Below are positions 7,775 to 16,496 of a stretch of DNA of 31,914 bases, piece by piece. Every line of letters starts with the position of its first letter. Positions within the stretch are counted from its first letter, which is position 1. Origin of the DNA: JBCDBL01 sp039183635 (GTDB taxonomy: Bacteria; Pseudomonadota; Alphaproteobacteria; Caulobacterales; Parvularculaceae). Both the position numbers and the translations under genes were made by a program. The DNA is taken from positions 1 through 31,914 of the forward strand of contig JBCDBL010000040.1 in assembly GCA_039183635.1 (NCBI GenBank). Reading direction: 5' to 3'. Below the pieces are notes generated by a model. It made no database searches and had not been told where the DNA came from. It saw only the letters and a program-made list of their open reading frames with translations.

Positions 7775-10700
7775 TTAAGCCTGCAGGCGCTTGACGACGT
7801 TTGCGGCGTCGCCCGTGGGAATCTTAAAAAGCAGCGAATACAAGGCCGGGACAAAGCCAAGCGTCAAAACCGTTGCGACGATCAGCCCAAAGGCTATAAC
7901 GCTGGCCATGCCGTAAAACAGCGCGCCGCCAAAGAGGATCAACGGTACGAGACCGAGGACAGTCGTCAGCGTGGTCATCAGGATTGGGCGCAGTCGCGCC
8001 AGGCAGGCCGTCACAATAGCCTCCAAGGGCGCTAAGCCGGCTTTTTGTTCGATTTGAATACGGTCGACCAAAACGATGCCGTTGTTGATCAGGATGCCGG
8101 CCAGGCTGAAAAAACCGAGCAACACCATAAAGCCGTACGCGGCGTTCATGATAAGAAGGCCCAACGTTCCCCCGATGAGAATAAGGGGAATGGTGGCCAT
8201 TATAACGCCGCCTTTGCGGAACGAATTAAACTGGCCGACCAGCAAGACGACAATGCCGGCCAACGCCAGCGGCAGCGTGCCGAACAGGTTTTCATTCGCT
8301 TCCCCCTGATCCTCAATCTCGCCGCCGATTTCAAGTCTGTATCCGGGCGGCAAGTCCAGCGCGTCCAACGTCGGCTGTACAGCGCTTAAAAGCTGCGGTG
8401 CGGGAATGTCCGGGTTACGGGCCTCAACGGTCATTGTGCGTTGTTGGTTGCGGCGTTTGATGCGGCCGAACCGCCATTCCGCCTGGAAAGTCGCCACCTG
8501 ATCGAGAGATAAAAATTCGCCGGTTCCCGATGAGATCACTTGTACGCGCTGCAAGCTGGACAAAGACAAACGCAGATTGTCGTCGCCGCGTACGACGATT
8601 GGGATGACTTTGTCGCCTTCCCTGTAATCGGTGACCGCGACCCCTGAAAATGTCGTATTGAGGGCGCTGGCGACATCTTGGGAGGTCGCGCCTGCGCGCC
8701 GCGCTCGGGTCTGGTCGACGTCCACGACAATTTTCAGGATCTTGTTTTCCCAATCTTGCTTAATCCCGACCGTACCCGGAACAGCGTAGAACGCTTCTTT
8801 GATGTCCTCTGCGCGGGCGGCCAAAATTTCGCCGTCGGGGCCGATAAGGCGAATTTGAATAACGCCCGGTTCGGTGCCGCCGAACCACATGCGCTTGGCG
8901 TCAGCGCGTGCGCCAGGCAAATTATCATCTAAGAAGCCGTTCACGCGCGCCAGGACAGGTCCGACGTCGTTGACCGATCGCGTGTTGACGAGGGCGAACG
9001 CTCTATGCGGGTCCGGGTCCACTGGCGAAAGTGCGAGGAAGAAGCGCGGGCCGCCATACCCGACATAAGCGACATGGCTCGTCACTTCAGGATTGCTTTC
9101 CTCGTCCGCAAGCCAGGCGGTTAATTTTCTGAGTTCGGCTTGGGTTTCCCGAATATCCGTACCGGCTTCAAAATCCATATAGACCAGAAACTGGTTCCTG
9201 TCGCCCAGGGGAAAGAACTCGGTTCTCACTGTACCGAGCAGTTGAATGGCGCCGAAAAGACAGCCAATAAGAACGCCGATCATAATAAGGCGCCGCCTCA
9301 GAAAGAGGCTAAGGATAGATGCATATAGGCTATATGCGGCGCTGTTGTAAGACGGTTTGTCTGCAACTTCGTCCTGGTCGGGCGCTTTCATGAACCAGGC
9401 GCACATCGCCGGTGTTACAGTCATGGATAAAAGCCAGGAGCCGAGCAGAAGAATGGCGACGACCTGGGCGAGAGAGCGGACATATTCTCCCGCCGCCCCT
9501 TCAACGAGCAGCATCGGTAAAAACGCAAAAATCGTCGTTAATGACGATGTCAGCAAGGGCAACGCCAATACGCCGCCGGCCTCTGCCGCGGCTTTGAACC
9601 TGTCGACGCCGCGGCCAAGCCGCACACGGATGTCTTCGGCCACGACAATACCGTTGTCCACAAGCAGACCGAGCGCGATGATCGTCGCGGCGATCGACAT
9701 GCGCTGCAACTCTACGCCGTAAAAGCGCATGACGATCACGCCGAGCAGCATCGTCAGCGGCACGAACAGCCCGACGATGAGGCCGGTGCGCACCCCCAGG
9801 AAAACCATGACGACGGTCAGGACGATGGCGAGGGTCTGGTAGACATTGGACACCGCGCTGTCGACAGCCGCGGCGATCAAATCCGGCTGATAGGTCGCGT
9901 AATCGAGCACATAACCGATCGGAAGGCTTTGCTCGATCTCATCAACCATGGCCGTGAGGCGGTCGCCGAATTCGACATTGTTGACCCCCACGGTTGTTGA
10001 AACCGATATGATGATGGCAGGCCGATTGTTGTAGAATGCGGGGTAAACCGGCGGATCGACGAATTCGCGACGTATGTCTAAAATTTCTTCAAGCCGCAAC
10101 ACCTGGTTCGTGTTTGGAATGCTGAACACCACGTCCCGAATTTCGTCGACGGATTCGAAATTTCCGGACGGCTCTAAAAGGATTGTGCGGCCGTCGGCGA
10201 CGATGCTCCCGCCTGGCTCGATGATGTTCTGCTGTGAGAGCAAATTGAGAATCTCTTTTGGCGATACGCCCATTTGGGATAGGCGCGTCGCTGTTGATTC
10301 CATGTAAATCCGCTCTTCCTGTTCGCCCAGGATCTCAACTTTTCTGACGCCGTCGAGGGTGTAAAGCATGTCCCGGGCGTCCCGGGCGACATCGCGCATT
10401 TCCGCCAGTGAAAACCCGTCCGACCACAATGCGATGGTTGCGATGGCGGTCAGCCCTTCTTCGTCGTTGACGAAGGGGCCGATCGTTCCCTCCGGCAAAT
10501 CGGGTTTGACGTCATCGGCTTTGTTGCGAATGTCCTGGAACACGCCGTCGAGGTCGGCGACGTCGTCCCTGATTTCAAGATCGACCTTGACCGAGCCTGT
10601 CTTCGAGGTGGACTTGATCTCGTCGATTTCCGCGATCTCCCGCATCGCCGCTTCAATGGGTTTTGCGATTAGCTCCTCCACACGCTCCGGCGCCATGCCG

Positions 10701-10855
10701 GGATAGTTCGCCGTTACAGAGGCGCTGCGGATGGTGATGCTGGGGTCTTCGGCGCGCGGATAGGCGATATAAAGCGAAATCCCCACAAGAATGATAATCG
10801 CTATGCCGCTTATCGTGATGCGGGAGTTGTCGAGGGCGAGTTTCGTGAGATTCAT
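7775..10855 (-). CDS. RND-family efflux pump, inner-membrane subunit
   Basis: A 1026-residue AcrB-like transporter in the inner membrane. Visible are TM1 near residues 13-32, the first large periplasmic loop (TANYPGMAPERVEELIAKPIE), the TM2-TM6 block (about 335-475), the second large loop, and the TM8-TM12 block (about 865-1010). The length is normal for the family. In TM4 the motif is LLVD400-N401-GIVVAE, so the second Asp of the AcrB pair (D407/D408) is Asn. In TM10 the AcrB Lys940 position reads Asn (LIN924-N925-GIV). Such variants exist in RND subfamilies and may mean a different proton relay. It follows the adaptor gene by 36 bp. There is no outer-membrane channel gene here, so a TolC-like protein elsewhere is likely. 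The substrate is unknown. Confidence 0.93.
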   Translation of the reverse strand: MNLTKLALDNSRITISGIAIIILVGISLYIAYPRAEDPSITIRSASVTANYPGMAPERVEELIAKPIEAAMREIAEIDEIKSTSKTGSVKVDLEIRDDVADLDGVFQDIRNKADDVKPDLPEGTIGPFVNDEEGLTAIATIALWSDGFSLAEMRDVARDARDMLYTLDGVRKVEILGEQEERIYMESTATRLSQMGVSPKEILNLLSQQNIIEPGGSIVADGRTILLEPSGNFESVDEIRDVVFSIPNTNQVLRLEEILDIRREFVDPPVYPAFYNNRPAIIISVSTTVGVNNVEFGDRLTAMVDEIEQSLPIGYVLDYATYQPDLIAAAVDSAVSNVYQTLAIVLTVVMVFLGVRTGLIVGLFVPLTMLLGVIVMRFYGVELQRMSIAATIIALGLLVDNGIVVAEDIRVRLGRGVDRFKAAAEAGGVLALPLLTSSLTTIFAFLPMLLVEGAAGEYVRSLAQVVAILLLGSWLLSMTVTPAMCAWFMKAPDQDEVADKPSYNSAAYSLYASILSLFLRRRLIMIGVLIGCLFGAIQLLGTVRTEFFPLGDRNQFLVYMDFEAGTDIRETQAELRKLTAWLADEESNPEVTSHVAYVGYGGPRFFLALSPVDPDPHRAFALVNTRSVNDVGPVLARVNGFLDDNLPGARADAKRMWFGGTEPGVIQIRLIGPDGEILAARAEDIKEAFYAVPGTVGIKQDWENKILKIVVDVDQTRARRAGATSQDVASALNTTFSGVAVTDYREGDKVIPIVVRGDDNLRLSLSSLQRVQVISSGTGEFLSLDQVATFQAEWRFGRIKRRNQQRTMTVEARNPDIPAPQLLSAVQPTLDALDLPPGYRLEIGGEIEDQGEANENLFGTLPLALAGIVVLLVGQFNSFRKGGVIMATIPLILIGGTLGLLIMNAAYGFMVLLGFFSLAGILINNGIVLVDRIQIEQKAGLAPLEAIVTACLARLRPILMTTLTTVLGLVPLILFGGALFYGMASVIAFGLIVATVLTLGFVPALYSLLFKIPTGDAANVVKRLQA

Positions 10856-10874
10856 AACGGCGTCATTCCTTTGC

Positions 10875-10883
10875 GGGGGGGGG
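10875..10883. repeat. Nine-guanine run between adaptor and pump genes
   Basis: On the plus strand, G9 lies between the adaptor stop (10892) and the pump ATG (10855). On the coding strand it is C9 in the pump's leader, upstream of AAAGGA. Runs like this are prone to slippage and to sequencing error. Confidence 0.7.
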
Positions 10884-10891
10884 AGGGCGGG

Positions 10892-11992
10892 CTACTCGCC
10901 CATCAGCTTCACGCGTTGGCCGTCGCGCAAAAAGCTCACTCCGGCGGCGGCGATGATGTCGCCTGCGGCCAAGCCCTCTTCGACGGCGACAAGGTTGCCA
11001 TCGACGCCGCCTCTTTCACCGCGTACGGCGCTTTTGCGTACAACGCCAGCGTCTGCGTCATATTTGAAGACGTAACCGGCGGTGCCGGCGGCGGTTTCAT
11101 CGCCGGGGGCGATGGCGACGATCGGCGCCATGAACCCGCTGAGACCGCTTTCTTCCGACAGGACGATGCTCACCTCCGCCGCCATGCCAGGCAACAACCC
11201 GTCTGCGCCTGTCAAGATGGCGATGGTTCCCGGCACGGCGTTGGCTGCGCCGGCCTCCGCCCCGATCTCGATAATGCGGCCGGTGCAGCCGCAACCTGGA
11301 ATCGTCGTAACGTCAATCGCTACGGGGGCGCCGATGGCGATGCGGCCGACGACAGCATCGGGGATGGCGACGTCGACTTCGAAAACACCTTCGGAATCGA
11401 CCCGCAGAACGGGGTCGCCGCCCTTGACCTCGACAAACGGATCTGTGCTGCGCACGGAAATCACGCCGTCGAAGGGGGCTCTTAACTTTGTATGGGATAC
11501 GTCGCGCTCAGCGAGTCCCAGGCGCGAACGAGCAAGATTGAGTTTGCCTTCGGACGCTTCATATGCGGCGCGGGCCTTATCGTAGGCGGCCTTGGCGACC
11601 CAGTCGCGTTCGTAGAGCTGACGCTGACGATCGAGCTCGGCCCGGGCGTTTTCAAAGTCAGCTTGAGCAGAAGCGAGTTCCGACCGGGCCGCATCGAGGT
11701 TCAAATTAAAAGGCTCAGGGTCAAGGGTTGCGAGAACCTGGCCTTCGATCACGCTGTCTCCTTGATTGACATCCACACTCGCCACTGTGCCGGACACTGA
11801 GAAACTGAGCGCCGATGTGTTCGCCGCTGCGATGGCGCCGGAATAGCGGCGCACGTCCCCTCCGGCGGGCTCAACGACATAGTAGGGTTTGATGGCGCGA
11901 ATACGCTCGGGGGCTTCCGTTTTGTCTTCTCCGCATCCTGCGACGACAGCAGCAACGGCGAAAACCGCGATAATCTTCAAGGCTGACTTCAT
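10892..11992 (-). CDS. RND efflux periplasmic adaptor (membrane fusion lipoprotein)
   Basis: A 366-residue HlyD/AcrA-type adaptor that would link the RND pump to an outer-membrane channel. The N-terminus MKSALKIIAVFAVAAVVAGCGED is a lipoprotein signal with lipobox VAGC. Then come the lipoyl half-motif (SFSVSGTVASVDVNQGDSVIEGQVLATLD), a coiled-coil hairpin (about residues 85-160, DAARSELASAQADFENARAELDRQ), the second lipoyl half (LRAPFDGVISV), and beta-barrel and membrane-proximal domains. An in-frame start 135 bp further upstream exists. The ATG at 11992 is preferred because CAGGAG lies about 6 bp before it and it exposes the signal peptide. It is the first gene of the pump operon. Confidence 0.92.
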   Translation of the reverse strand: MKSALKIIAVFAVAAVVAGCGEDKTEAPERIRAIKPYYVVEPAGGDVRRYSGAIAAANTSALSFSVSGTVASVDVNQGDSVIEGQVLATLDPEPFNLNLDAARSELASAQADFENARAELDRQRQLYERDWVAKAAYDKARAAYEASEGKLNLARSRLGLAERDVSHTKLRAPFDGVISVRSTDPFVEVKGGDPVLRVDSEGVFEVDVAIPDAVVGRIAIGAPVAIDVTTIPGCGCTGRIIEIGAEAGAANAVPGTIAILTGADGLLPGMAAEVSIVLSEESGLSGFMAPIVAIAPGDETAAGTAGYVFKYDADAGVVRKSAVRGERGGVDGNLVAVEEGLAAGDIIAAAGVSFLRDGQRVKLMGE

Positions 11993-12195
11993 ACCCGGCT
12001 CCTGAATTTCAAGTCGTTGATTTGCAAAGACAATAGAGTGATTTTCAAAGTTAAGCCAATGGAGCCAAGCCAGAGGGGCCGAGGGGGGCGAAACCACCTG
12101 GTTGAGGCAACGACCGCCGCCTGACACTCAAGCCCTTTTTGTTTCGAAATTGTGCGGTGAAAGACGAGCGTCCTACGACTGGCGCCTAACCAATG

Positions 12196-13284
12196 TCATC
12201 TGTCCGTTTCGTCTTTTAAGCCTGTCAGGGCGGCGTCAAACACAGGCAAGGCGCGTTCAAGGATTTGGCGGCGCCAGACATCGCTGTCTGGGCAAAACGC
12301 GTCGATCATGAACTCTTTGGCTTTTTTGTAATGGGGAGTTTCAGGGGCAACGACGCCGAACCGCAACGCGCGGTCAACCATAATCGCGGCCTCGACCGCG
12401 TCTGGCGGTCGGACGCCAAATTCAACGGTTGCGCCTGTAAAGCGTGCGCCCGCTGCTTTGGTGGCCGCCTCGACAGCTTTTATAATGAGACCCCTACGGC
12501 TTGGCGGCTTGTCGTCCCACGATGGAATATGCCCCCCTTCCCACCAGGTCGCCGCTCGGCGATGCGCCTCAATATCATCTGTATTGTGGCAGATAAAGAA
12601 CGTTTCGCCGAACTCTCCAATTCCGGTATGCCAGTCAATATATGCGACGTGCCGCACCCCGGCTATGCGCTTATTGATCTCGGACAACAGGATTGCGTTC
12701 GACCATTCTGTACGTGCACCGCCGTAATAGACGCCGTCTGGACGTTCGTACTGGCCTTGATCTAAGGCGATCTTCACCGCATCCGGACCATGACGGGCGG
12801 CGATGCTCTCTAACGCTGTACGCATCTGCGCAGTGGGGTCGTCAGAGATCGCGGCAGGGCAAAATATATCATGCAATGCATCTTTATAAAGAGTATTTTT
12901 CTCGGGCGCGTGCGAAAAATCCGCCATATTGCGGTTGAGATCCACATTATGTTCGTTTGCGCGGCTATTATGGGCCCATCCCCACCCATTGACGCCATGG
13001 ATCAGCGCAATCGCGATTCCTGAAGGCAAAGGCGGTAAATTCTGTAAAAAATGACACAGGGCGGCGGAACCGGCTGGGGCTTCTAGTCCGTGAACGCCTG
13101 ATGTCGAAAGCAAGAGGCCGGTGGGTTCGACTGGCCCGATCCACGCGATATCCATCGTGATCGGATGGCCTTCGGCGGTTGTGGCGTTTGGGTTTGCAAT
13201 ACTGTCAAGCCGGCCGCCGGCTGTTGCGACGGCGTTTGCAAATCGGGCGCGTCCGCGCGGATAGCTTATGAAATCTCCCTGCAT
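12196..13284 (-). CDS. DUF2817 family zinc carboxypeptidase-like protein (M14-type)
   Basis: A protein of about 362 residues with the DUF2817 signature, a branch of the M14/succinylglutamate desuccinylase-like metallopeptidases. Counting from a GTG 6 bp further upstream (13290), the motif STSGVHGLEAP gives zinc ligands H67 and E70, HNVDLNRN supplies the substrate-binding Arg, DWHTGIGEFGE gives the third ligand H221, and TVEFG gives the probable catalytic E291. No signal peptide is visible, so it is probably cytosolic. The ATG at 13284 is chosen over the GTG, but no strong Shine-Dalgarno decides it. The gene is isolated between the efflux operon and the ABC operon. The peptide or amide substrate is unknown. 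Confidence 0.85.
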   Translation of the reverse strand: MQGDFISYPRGRARFANAVATAGGRLDSIANPNATTAEGHPITMDIAWIGPVEPTGLLLSTSGVHGLEAPAGSAALCHFLQNLPPLPSGIAIALIHGVNGWGWAHNSRANEHNVDLNRNMADFSHAPEKNTLYKDALHDIFCPAAISDDPTAQMRTALESIAARHGPDAVKIALDQGQYERPDGVYYGGARTEWSNAILLSEINKRIAGVRHVAYIDWHTGIGEFGETFFICHNTDDIEAHRRAATWWEGGHIPSWDDKPPSRRGLIIKAVEAATKAAGARFTGATVEFGVRPPDAVEAAIMVDRALRFGVVAPETPHYKKAKEFMIDAFCPDSDVWRRQILERALPVFDAALTGLKDETDR

Positions 13285-13290
13285 AACCAC

Positions 13291-13680
13291 ACCACCATTT
13301 CTTTTGAACTTTAAATTGTCATAGTGTCCCCGACGAAAAGCGGCAATAACGCGATCGGCCGTTTTTTTAGAGCGCCTTCACAAAAGCGGGAACTGTTCGC
13401 TGCGCGTCTCGGCTCACTGTGATAAAGTGCGCGTCAAAACAAAATTTAGAGTGCGCTTGGGCGTCGAAGAATTGTGAACGTGCTCTAAAGGCGTAATTGT
13501 TATAGGTACGTCTCCCGTGAACTGGAAGACTTGCTAAAAAAGACTGAAAGCGTCGTTTCGTTCAAAATAATAGTGACGATGCTTTATAACGTGCATGGTG
13601 TTTGTCGGCGCAATGACACATTTTGACCCCTGCAGAGGACAGGGGGCGGGCATCGGTGGTGTTTGAGTAAGCTGCGCGCG
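13291..13680. repeat. Gene-free spacer with TTTAGAGCG-type palindromic repeats
   Basis: No gene seen in 390 bp. The spacer contains TTTAGAGCGCC at 13366-13376 (after a T7 run), TTTAGAGTGCGC at 13445-13456 and, inverted, GCTCTAAA at 13482-13489. The last two can fold as an imperfect stem. A related pair is found at 26301-26356. A separate small stem, CCCCTG (13627-13632) with CAGGGG (13640-13645), lies near the DUF3299 stop but has no T-run. Confidence 0.5.
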
Positions 13681-14205
13681 TTAAAACTGATACGGTTCGG
13701 TTTTATCCAAAATCAGCGTGTAGGCCGCGTTGCCAAGATCGTTGTTGTGGGATGTCGTTTTCAAAACGCCCTCCACCCAGATGGGATCCCACAGTCCTGC
13801 AAGCTTGATCGGTTTTTCCGACTTAACGTATACGATCTGATTTGGCGGCGGCGGCGGTGTGTGGATGCAGGCGCCGAAATAGGGCACCAGCAGGAACTCG
13901 TCCGTAACGCCGTCCGCCGCAAACTCAAGCGGCAGGGCGTAGCCCGGCATCCGGATGTTTTCGTCGTTTAACTCGTTTACGACATTGAAGGTGCCGAATT
14001 GCACCGCCGTGTCGCCGGCGGAGCCTTCGGCGATGCTGTCAACGCCGCCTGGCATATCGCCGAACATCTCCATAATTTGCTGCTCGATGCGTTCCCATTC
14101 GCCCTCGGGCATAAGATCTTCCCATTCGAGGATCATCGGCTCGTCTGCCGACACAGGCGTCAGTGCGGCGAAAATAAAAGCAACGGCGAGAGCGGCGAGG
14201 CGCAT
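13681..14205 (-). CDS. DUF3299 periplasmic protein of a metal-linked ABC operon
   Basis: A 174-residue protein with a clear signal peptide (MRLAALAVAFIFAALTPVSADEP, cleavage probably after VSA) and the DUF3299 core: MPGYALPLEFAADGVTDEFLLVPYFGACIHTPPPPPNQIVYV. The Cys-x-His plus polyproline segment is the hallmark of that family. In Pseudomonas aeruginosa a DUF3299 gene (PA4066) ends an operon with an ABC ATPase and permease that responds to zinc shortage. Gene order here is the same. It lies 12 bp after the permease, and an AAGGGTCC-like stretch before the ATG may serve as ribosome site. The molecular function is unknown; a periplasmic partner for metal handling is inference. Confidence 0.85.
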   Translation of the reverse strand: MRLAALAVAFIFAALTPVSADEPMILEWEDLMPEGEWERIEQQIMEMFGDMPGGVDSIAEGSAGDTAVQFGTFNVVNELNDENIRMPGYALPLEFAADGVTDEFLLVPYFGACIHTPPPPPNQIVYVKSEKPIKLAGLWDPIWVEGVLKTTSHNNDLGNAAYTLILDKTEPYQF

Positions 14206-14217
14206 TAAAGGACCCTC

Positions 14218-15762
14218 TTACAATTTCATATTCAACCCATCAGCGAGGCTGTGGGCGTAGGCGCGCCAGGCCGGGATAAGACCCAGGGCGAACCCCGCAG
14301 CGACGATGGCGGCGAAGATTTTAAGATCATAGAGGGTAGGCCCCAGCTTTGAAAGGGATGCGCCGGTGCGCGCCTCTATCAGCGGCGCCGCGATGTTAAG
14401 GCCTGCGTAGACGATGAGGAAGCCGGCGACGGCGCCCGCGACGGCGATTAGAACAGCTTCGCCGACGAGAAGCGCTGAAACATGGCCTGGGCGCGCTCCA
14501 ACGGCCCGCAGCACCGCCATTTCCCGACGCCGTTCGTTAAGGCTGGTGAGCAGCGCCGTCACCATGGCCAGCAGGCCTGTGAATACAACGAATGCGCCAA
14601 CGGTCGATAGGGCGGTTTCCGCGGTGCTGAACGCGCCCCATAATTGAGACAGGGCCACGCCGGGAATGACGGCGGTCAACGGCTCGCCCGTAAAAGTGTT
14701 GACGTCTCTTTGGACTGTCAAAACCGTTGTGCGGGATTTTAAGCCAACGAACGCAGCGGTGATGAAGCCCGGTTCAAGGTGGGCGTGGTCATGATGATCA
14801 TGGCCATCATGCCCATCATGCCCATGAGCGCCGTGGTCGTGAGCATCGTGGCTGTGGCTGTCATGGTCATGTTCGTCTTCGCCGTGGTCGTGAGCATCGT
14901 GGCTGTGGCCGTCATGGTCGTGTTCGTCTTCGCCGTGGTCGTGAGCGTCGTGGCTGTGGCTGTCATGGTCATGTTCGTCTTCGCCATGGTCGTGATCCCC
15001 ATGCCCATGATCGTCATGGTTATGATGATCATGATCATGATCTTTTTCCGGTTCCAGGGAAGCGAGCATCCCGGACCGGCGTTGCGGGCGGATGGACGCC
15101 ATGCTCATCGGATCTTCTGCATGCATCGCCTCCAGGCCGTCAAGGGAGACGTGGACCGTGCGGTCCACGGGCGTGCCCGTGCGCTTAAGAATGCCGACGA
15201 TCGTAAACGGATGGTCTTCATGCTCAGCAAAGTCGGCTGATTGCAGTCCGTGGGAAATGGCGATTTTTCGGCCTGTTTGATATCCAAGGGCGCGGGCCAC
15301 CTCGGCGCCCACCACTGCGTCGTAGGTTCCTTCAAATGGTCCGCCGGCCGCAAAGCTGAGACCTGTATCGCGGGCGTAGTTATAGTACTTGAAATAGTCC
15401 GGAGTCGTTCCCATCACCCGATAGTTTTTGTGGCTGTCGCCAAGGGAGATCGGCACGGCCCAGGCCACGGCGGGATTATCGCGCACCGCCTGGAAGCTTT
15501 CCCAGGACATGGCGTTCGACGGCTCGCCGATGCGGAACACAGCGTACAGCATCAGGTTTGTCGGACTTGTGCGTCCGCCCACCACAAGGTCTGTGCCTGA
15601 AATCGTGTTTTCAAACCCGGCCCGGGCGCCGATGCGGATCTTCTCAACACCGAGAAACAGGGCGACGCTGAGCGCAATGGCGAGCATTGCAAGCGCTGTC
15701 GTGCCCCGGCGGCTGACAAGGCTTTTGGTCGCCAAGGATAAAAGAGAGGATGATCGGGTCAT
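14218..15762 (-). CDS. FtsX/MacB-type ABC permease with a histidine-rich periplasmic loop
   Basis: A 514-residue permease. TM1 lies at about residues 22-42, then a periplasmic MacB-like domain, then three C-terminal TM segments (about 385-410, 430-460, 478-498) with the FtsX motif LTSLNERRREMAVLRAVGA. The odd part is residues about 241-328. This stretch is made almost only of His, Asp, Glu, Gly, Ser and Ala, and residues 261-311 are three tandem 17-residue units (EDEHDHDSHSHDAHDHG). Such stretches bind Zn, Cu or Ni in periplasmic metal proteins. In the Pseudomonas counterpart operon a separate His-rich periplasmic protein (PA4063, DUF2796) is encoded beside the permease, so this looks like the same role built into the loop. 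It overlaps the ATPase gene by 4 bp (ATGA). Confidence 0.9.
   Translation of the reverse strand: MTRSSSLLSLATKSLVSRRGTTALAMLAIALSVALFLGVEKIRIGARAGFENTISGTDLVVGGRTSPTNLMLYAVFRIGEPSNAMSWESFQAVRDNPAVAWAVPISLGDSHKNYRVMGTTPDYFKYYNYARDTGLSFAAGGPFEGTYDAVVGAEVARALGYQTGRKIAISHGLQSADFAEHEDHPFTIVGILKRTGTPVDRTVHVSLDGLEAMHAEDPMSMASIRPQRRSGMLASLEPEKDHDHDHHNHDDHGHGDHDHGEDEHDHDSHSHDAHDHGEDEHDHDGHSHDAHDHGEDEHDHDSHSHDAHDHGAHGHDGHDGHDHHDHAHLEPGFITAAFVGLKSRTTVLTVQRDVNTFTGEPLTAVIPGVALSQLWGAFSTAETALSTVGAFVVFTGLLAMVTALLTSLNERRREMAVLRAVGARPGHVSALLVGEAVLIAVAGAVAGFLIVYAGLNIAAPLIEARTGASLSKLGPTLYDLKIFAAIVAAGFALGLIPAWRAYAHSLADGLNMKL
14830..14982 (-). repeat. Three 51-bp in-frame tandem repeats coding for His-rich units
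   Basis: Units at 14830-14880, 14881-14931 and 14932-14982 differ at only a few bases and encode 17 residues each. A partial fourth unit begins at 14983. The high identity between units suggests recent expansion or contraction, so copy number may vary between strains. Confidence 0.92.
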
Positions 15763-16496
15763 TGTGCTCCCCCTTGCGCCGGCGCGCTGTTCAGTTCACG
15801 GAGATCCATTGCCGTATCGAAGTGGTCGGCGAGACCGCTGTCGTGGCTGACGAATAAAACCGCAGCGCCTGCGGCCTCCGATTCCTCCAGCAAAAGACTT
15901 AAAAACGCGTCTTTTGCATCGGCGTCGAGGGCGGAGGTGGGCTCGTCGGCGATGATAAGCGACGGACCGCCGATCAGCGCCCGCGCGGCGGCCACTCTTT
16001 GTTGTTGCCCGACGCTCAGGTCTCGCACAGCGCGATGAACGATGTCGTCTTCGTTAAGGCCAAGCCGCGCAAGCAATCTGCGCCCTGTGTCGGCGAGACT
16101 TTCGCCGTCGGCCTCTGCGGTCTTGCGCCGCCGGTCGGAAAACCGACATGGGAGAAGCACGTTGTCGAGCACCGACAGAAACGGCAAAAGATTGAACATT
16201 TGAAACACGACGCCCAGATGGTCGGCCCGCACCCTGTCGCGATCAGCCGCGGAGAGCTTCGTAATGTCCTGATCGAGGATCGCAATCTCGCCTTCGCTTG
16301 GCGTCAATACGCCGGCGATAAGGCCAAGCAACGTGCTTTTGCCGGACCCGCTGGGCCCGCGCAGAAAAACGCTGCGTCCAGCAGCGATATGAAACGCGTC
16401 AATCTCTAGCAATGTCCGGTCTGTCGTCCAGCCGAAGTGGATATTGCTCAGGCGTACGCAGGCCGACGTTTCGGGACTGTCATCATGGTTCGTCAT
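15759..16496 (-). CDS. ABC transporter ATP-binding protein (LolD/MacB type)
   Basis: A 245-residue ATPase with Walker A GPSGSGKSTLL (about residues 40-50), Q-loop VFQMFNLLPFLSVLDNV, signature LSVGQQQRVAAARAL, Walker B LIIADEPTSALD and the H-loop FVSHDS. These features belong to the MacB/LolD/FtsE group, which works with FtsX-like permeases rather than with classic importers. It is the first gene of a three-gene operon with the His-rich permease (4-bp overlap) and the DUF3299 protein. No convincing Zur-box palindrome was spotted upstream by eye. The ribosome site is weak, so the start is less certain than the product. Confidence 0.92.
   Translation of the reverse strand: MTNHDDSPETSACVRLSNIHFGWTTDRTLLEIDAFHIAAGRSVFLRGPSGSGKSTLLGLIAGVLTPSEGEIAILDQDITKLSAADRDRVRADHLGVVFQMFNLLPFLSVLDNVLLPCRFSDRRRKTAEADGESLADTGRRLLARLGLNEDDIVHRAVRDLSVGQQQRVAAARALIGGPSLIIADEPTSALDADAKDAFLSLLLEESEAAGAAVLFVSHDSGLADHFDTAMDLRELNSAPAQGGAQ

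Noticed and set aside
11993..12127. Upstream in-frame start for the RND adaptor
   Set aside because: It would bury the lipoprotein signal, whereas CAGGAG precedes the ATG at 11992 at good spacing.
14830..14982. Possible CRISPR array because of regular repeats
   Set aside because: The units are contiguous with no unique spacers and stay in frame inside a coding sequence.
14739..15240. Met/Thr- and Val/Met-rich open frames in the His-rich repeat region
   Set aside because: They are frame shadows of the CAT/GAT-rich repeats of the permease gene.
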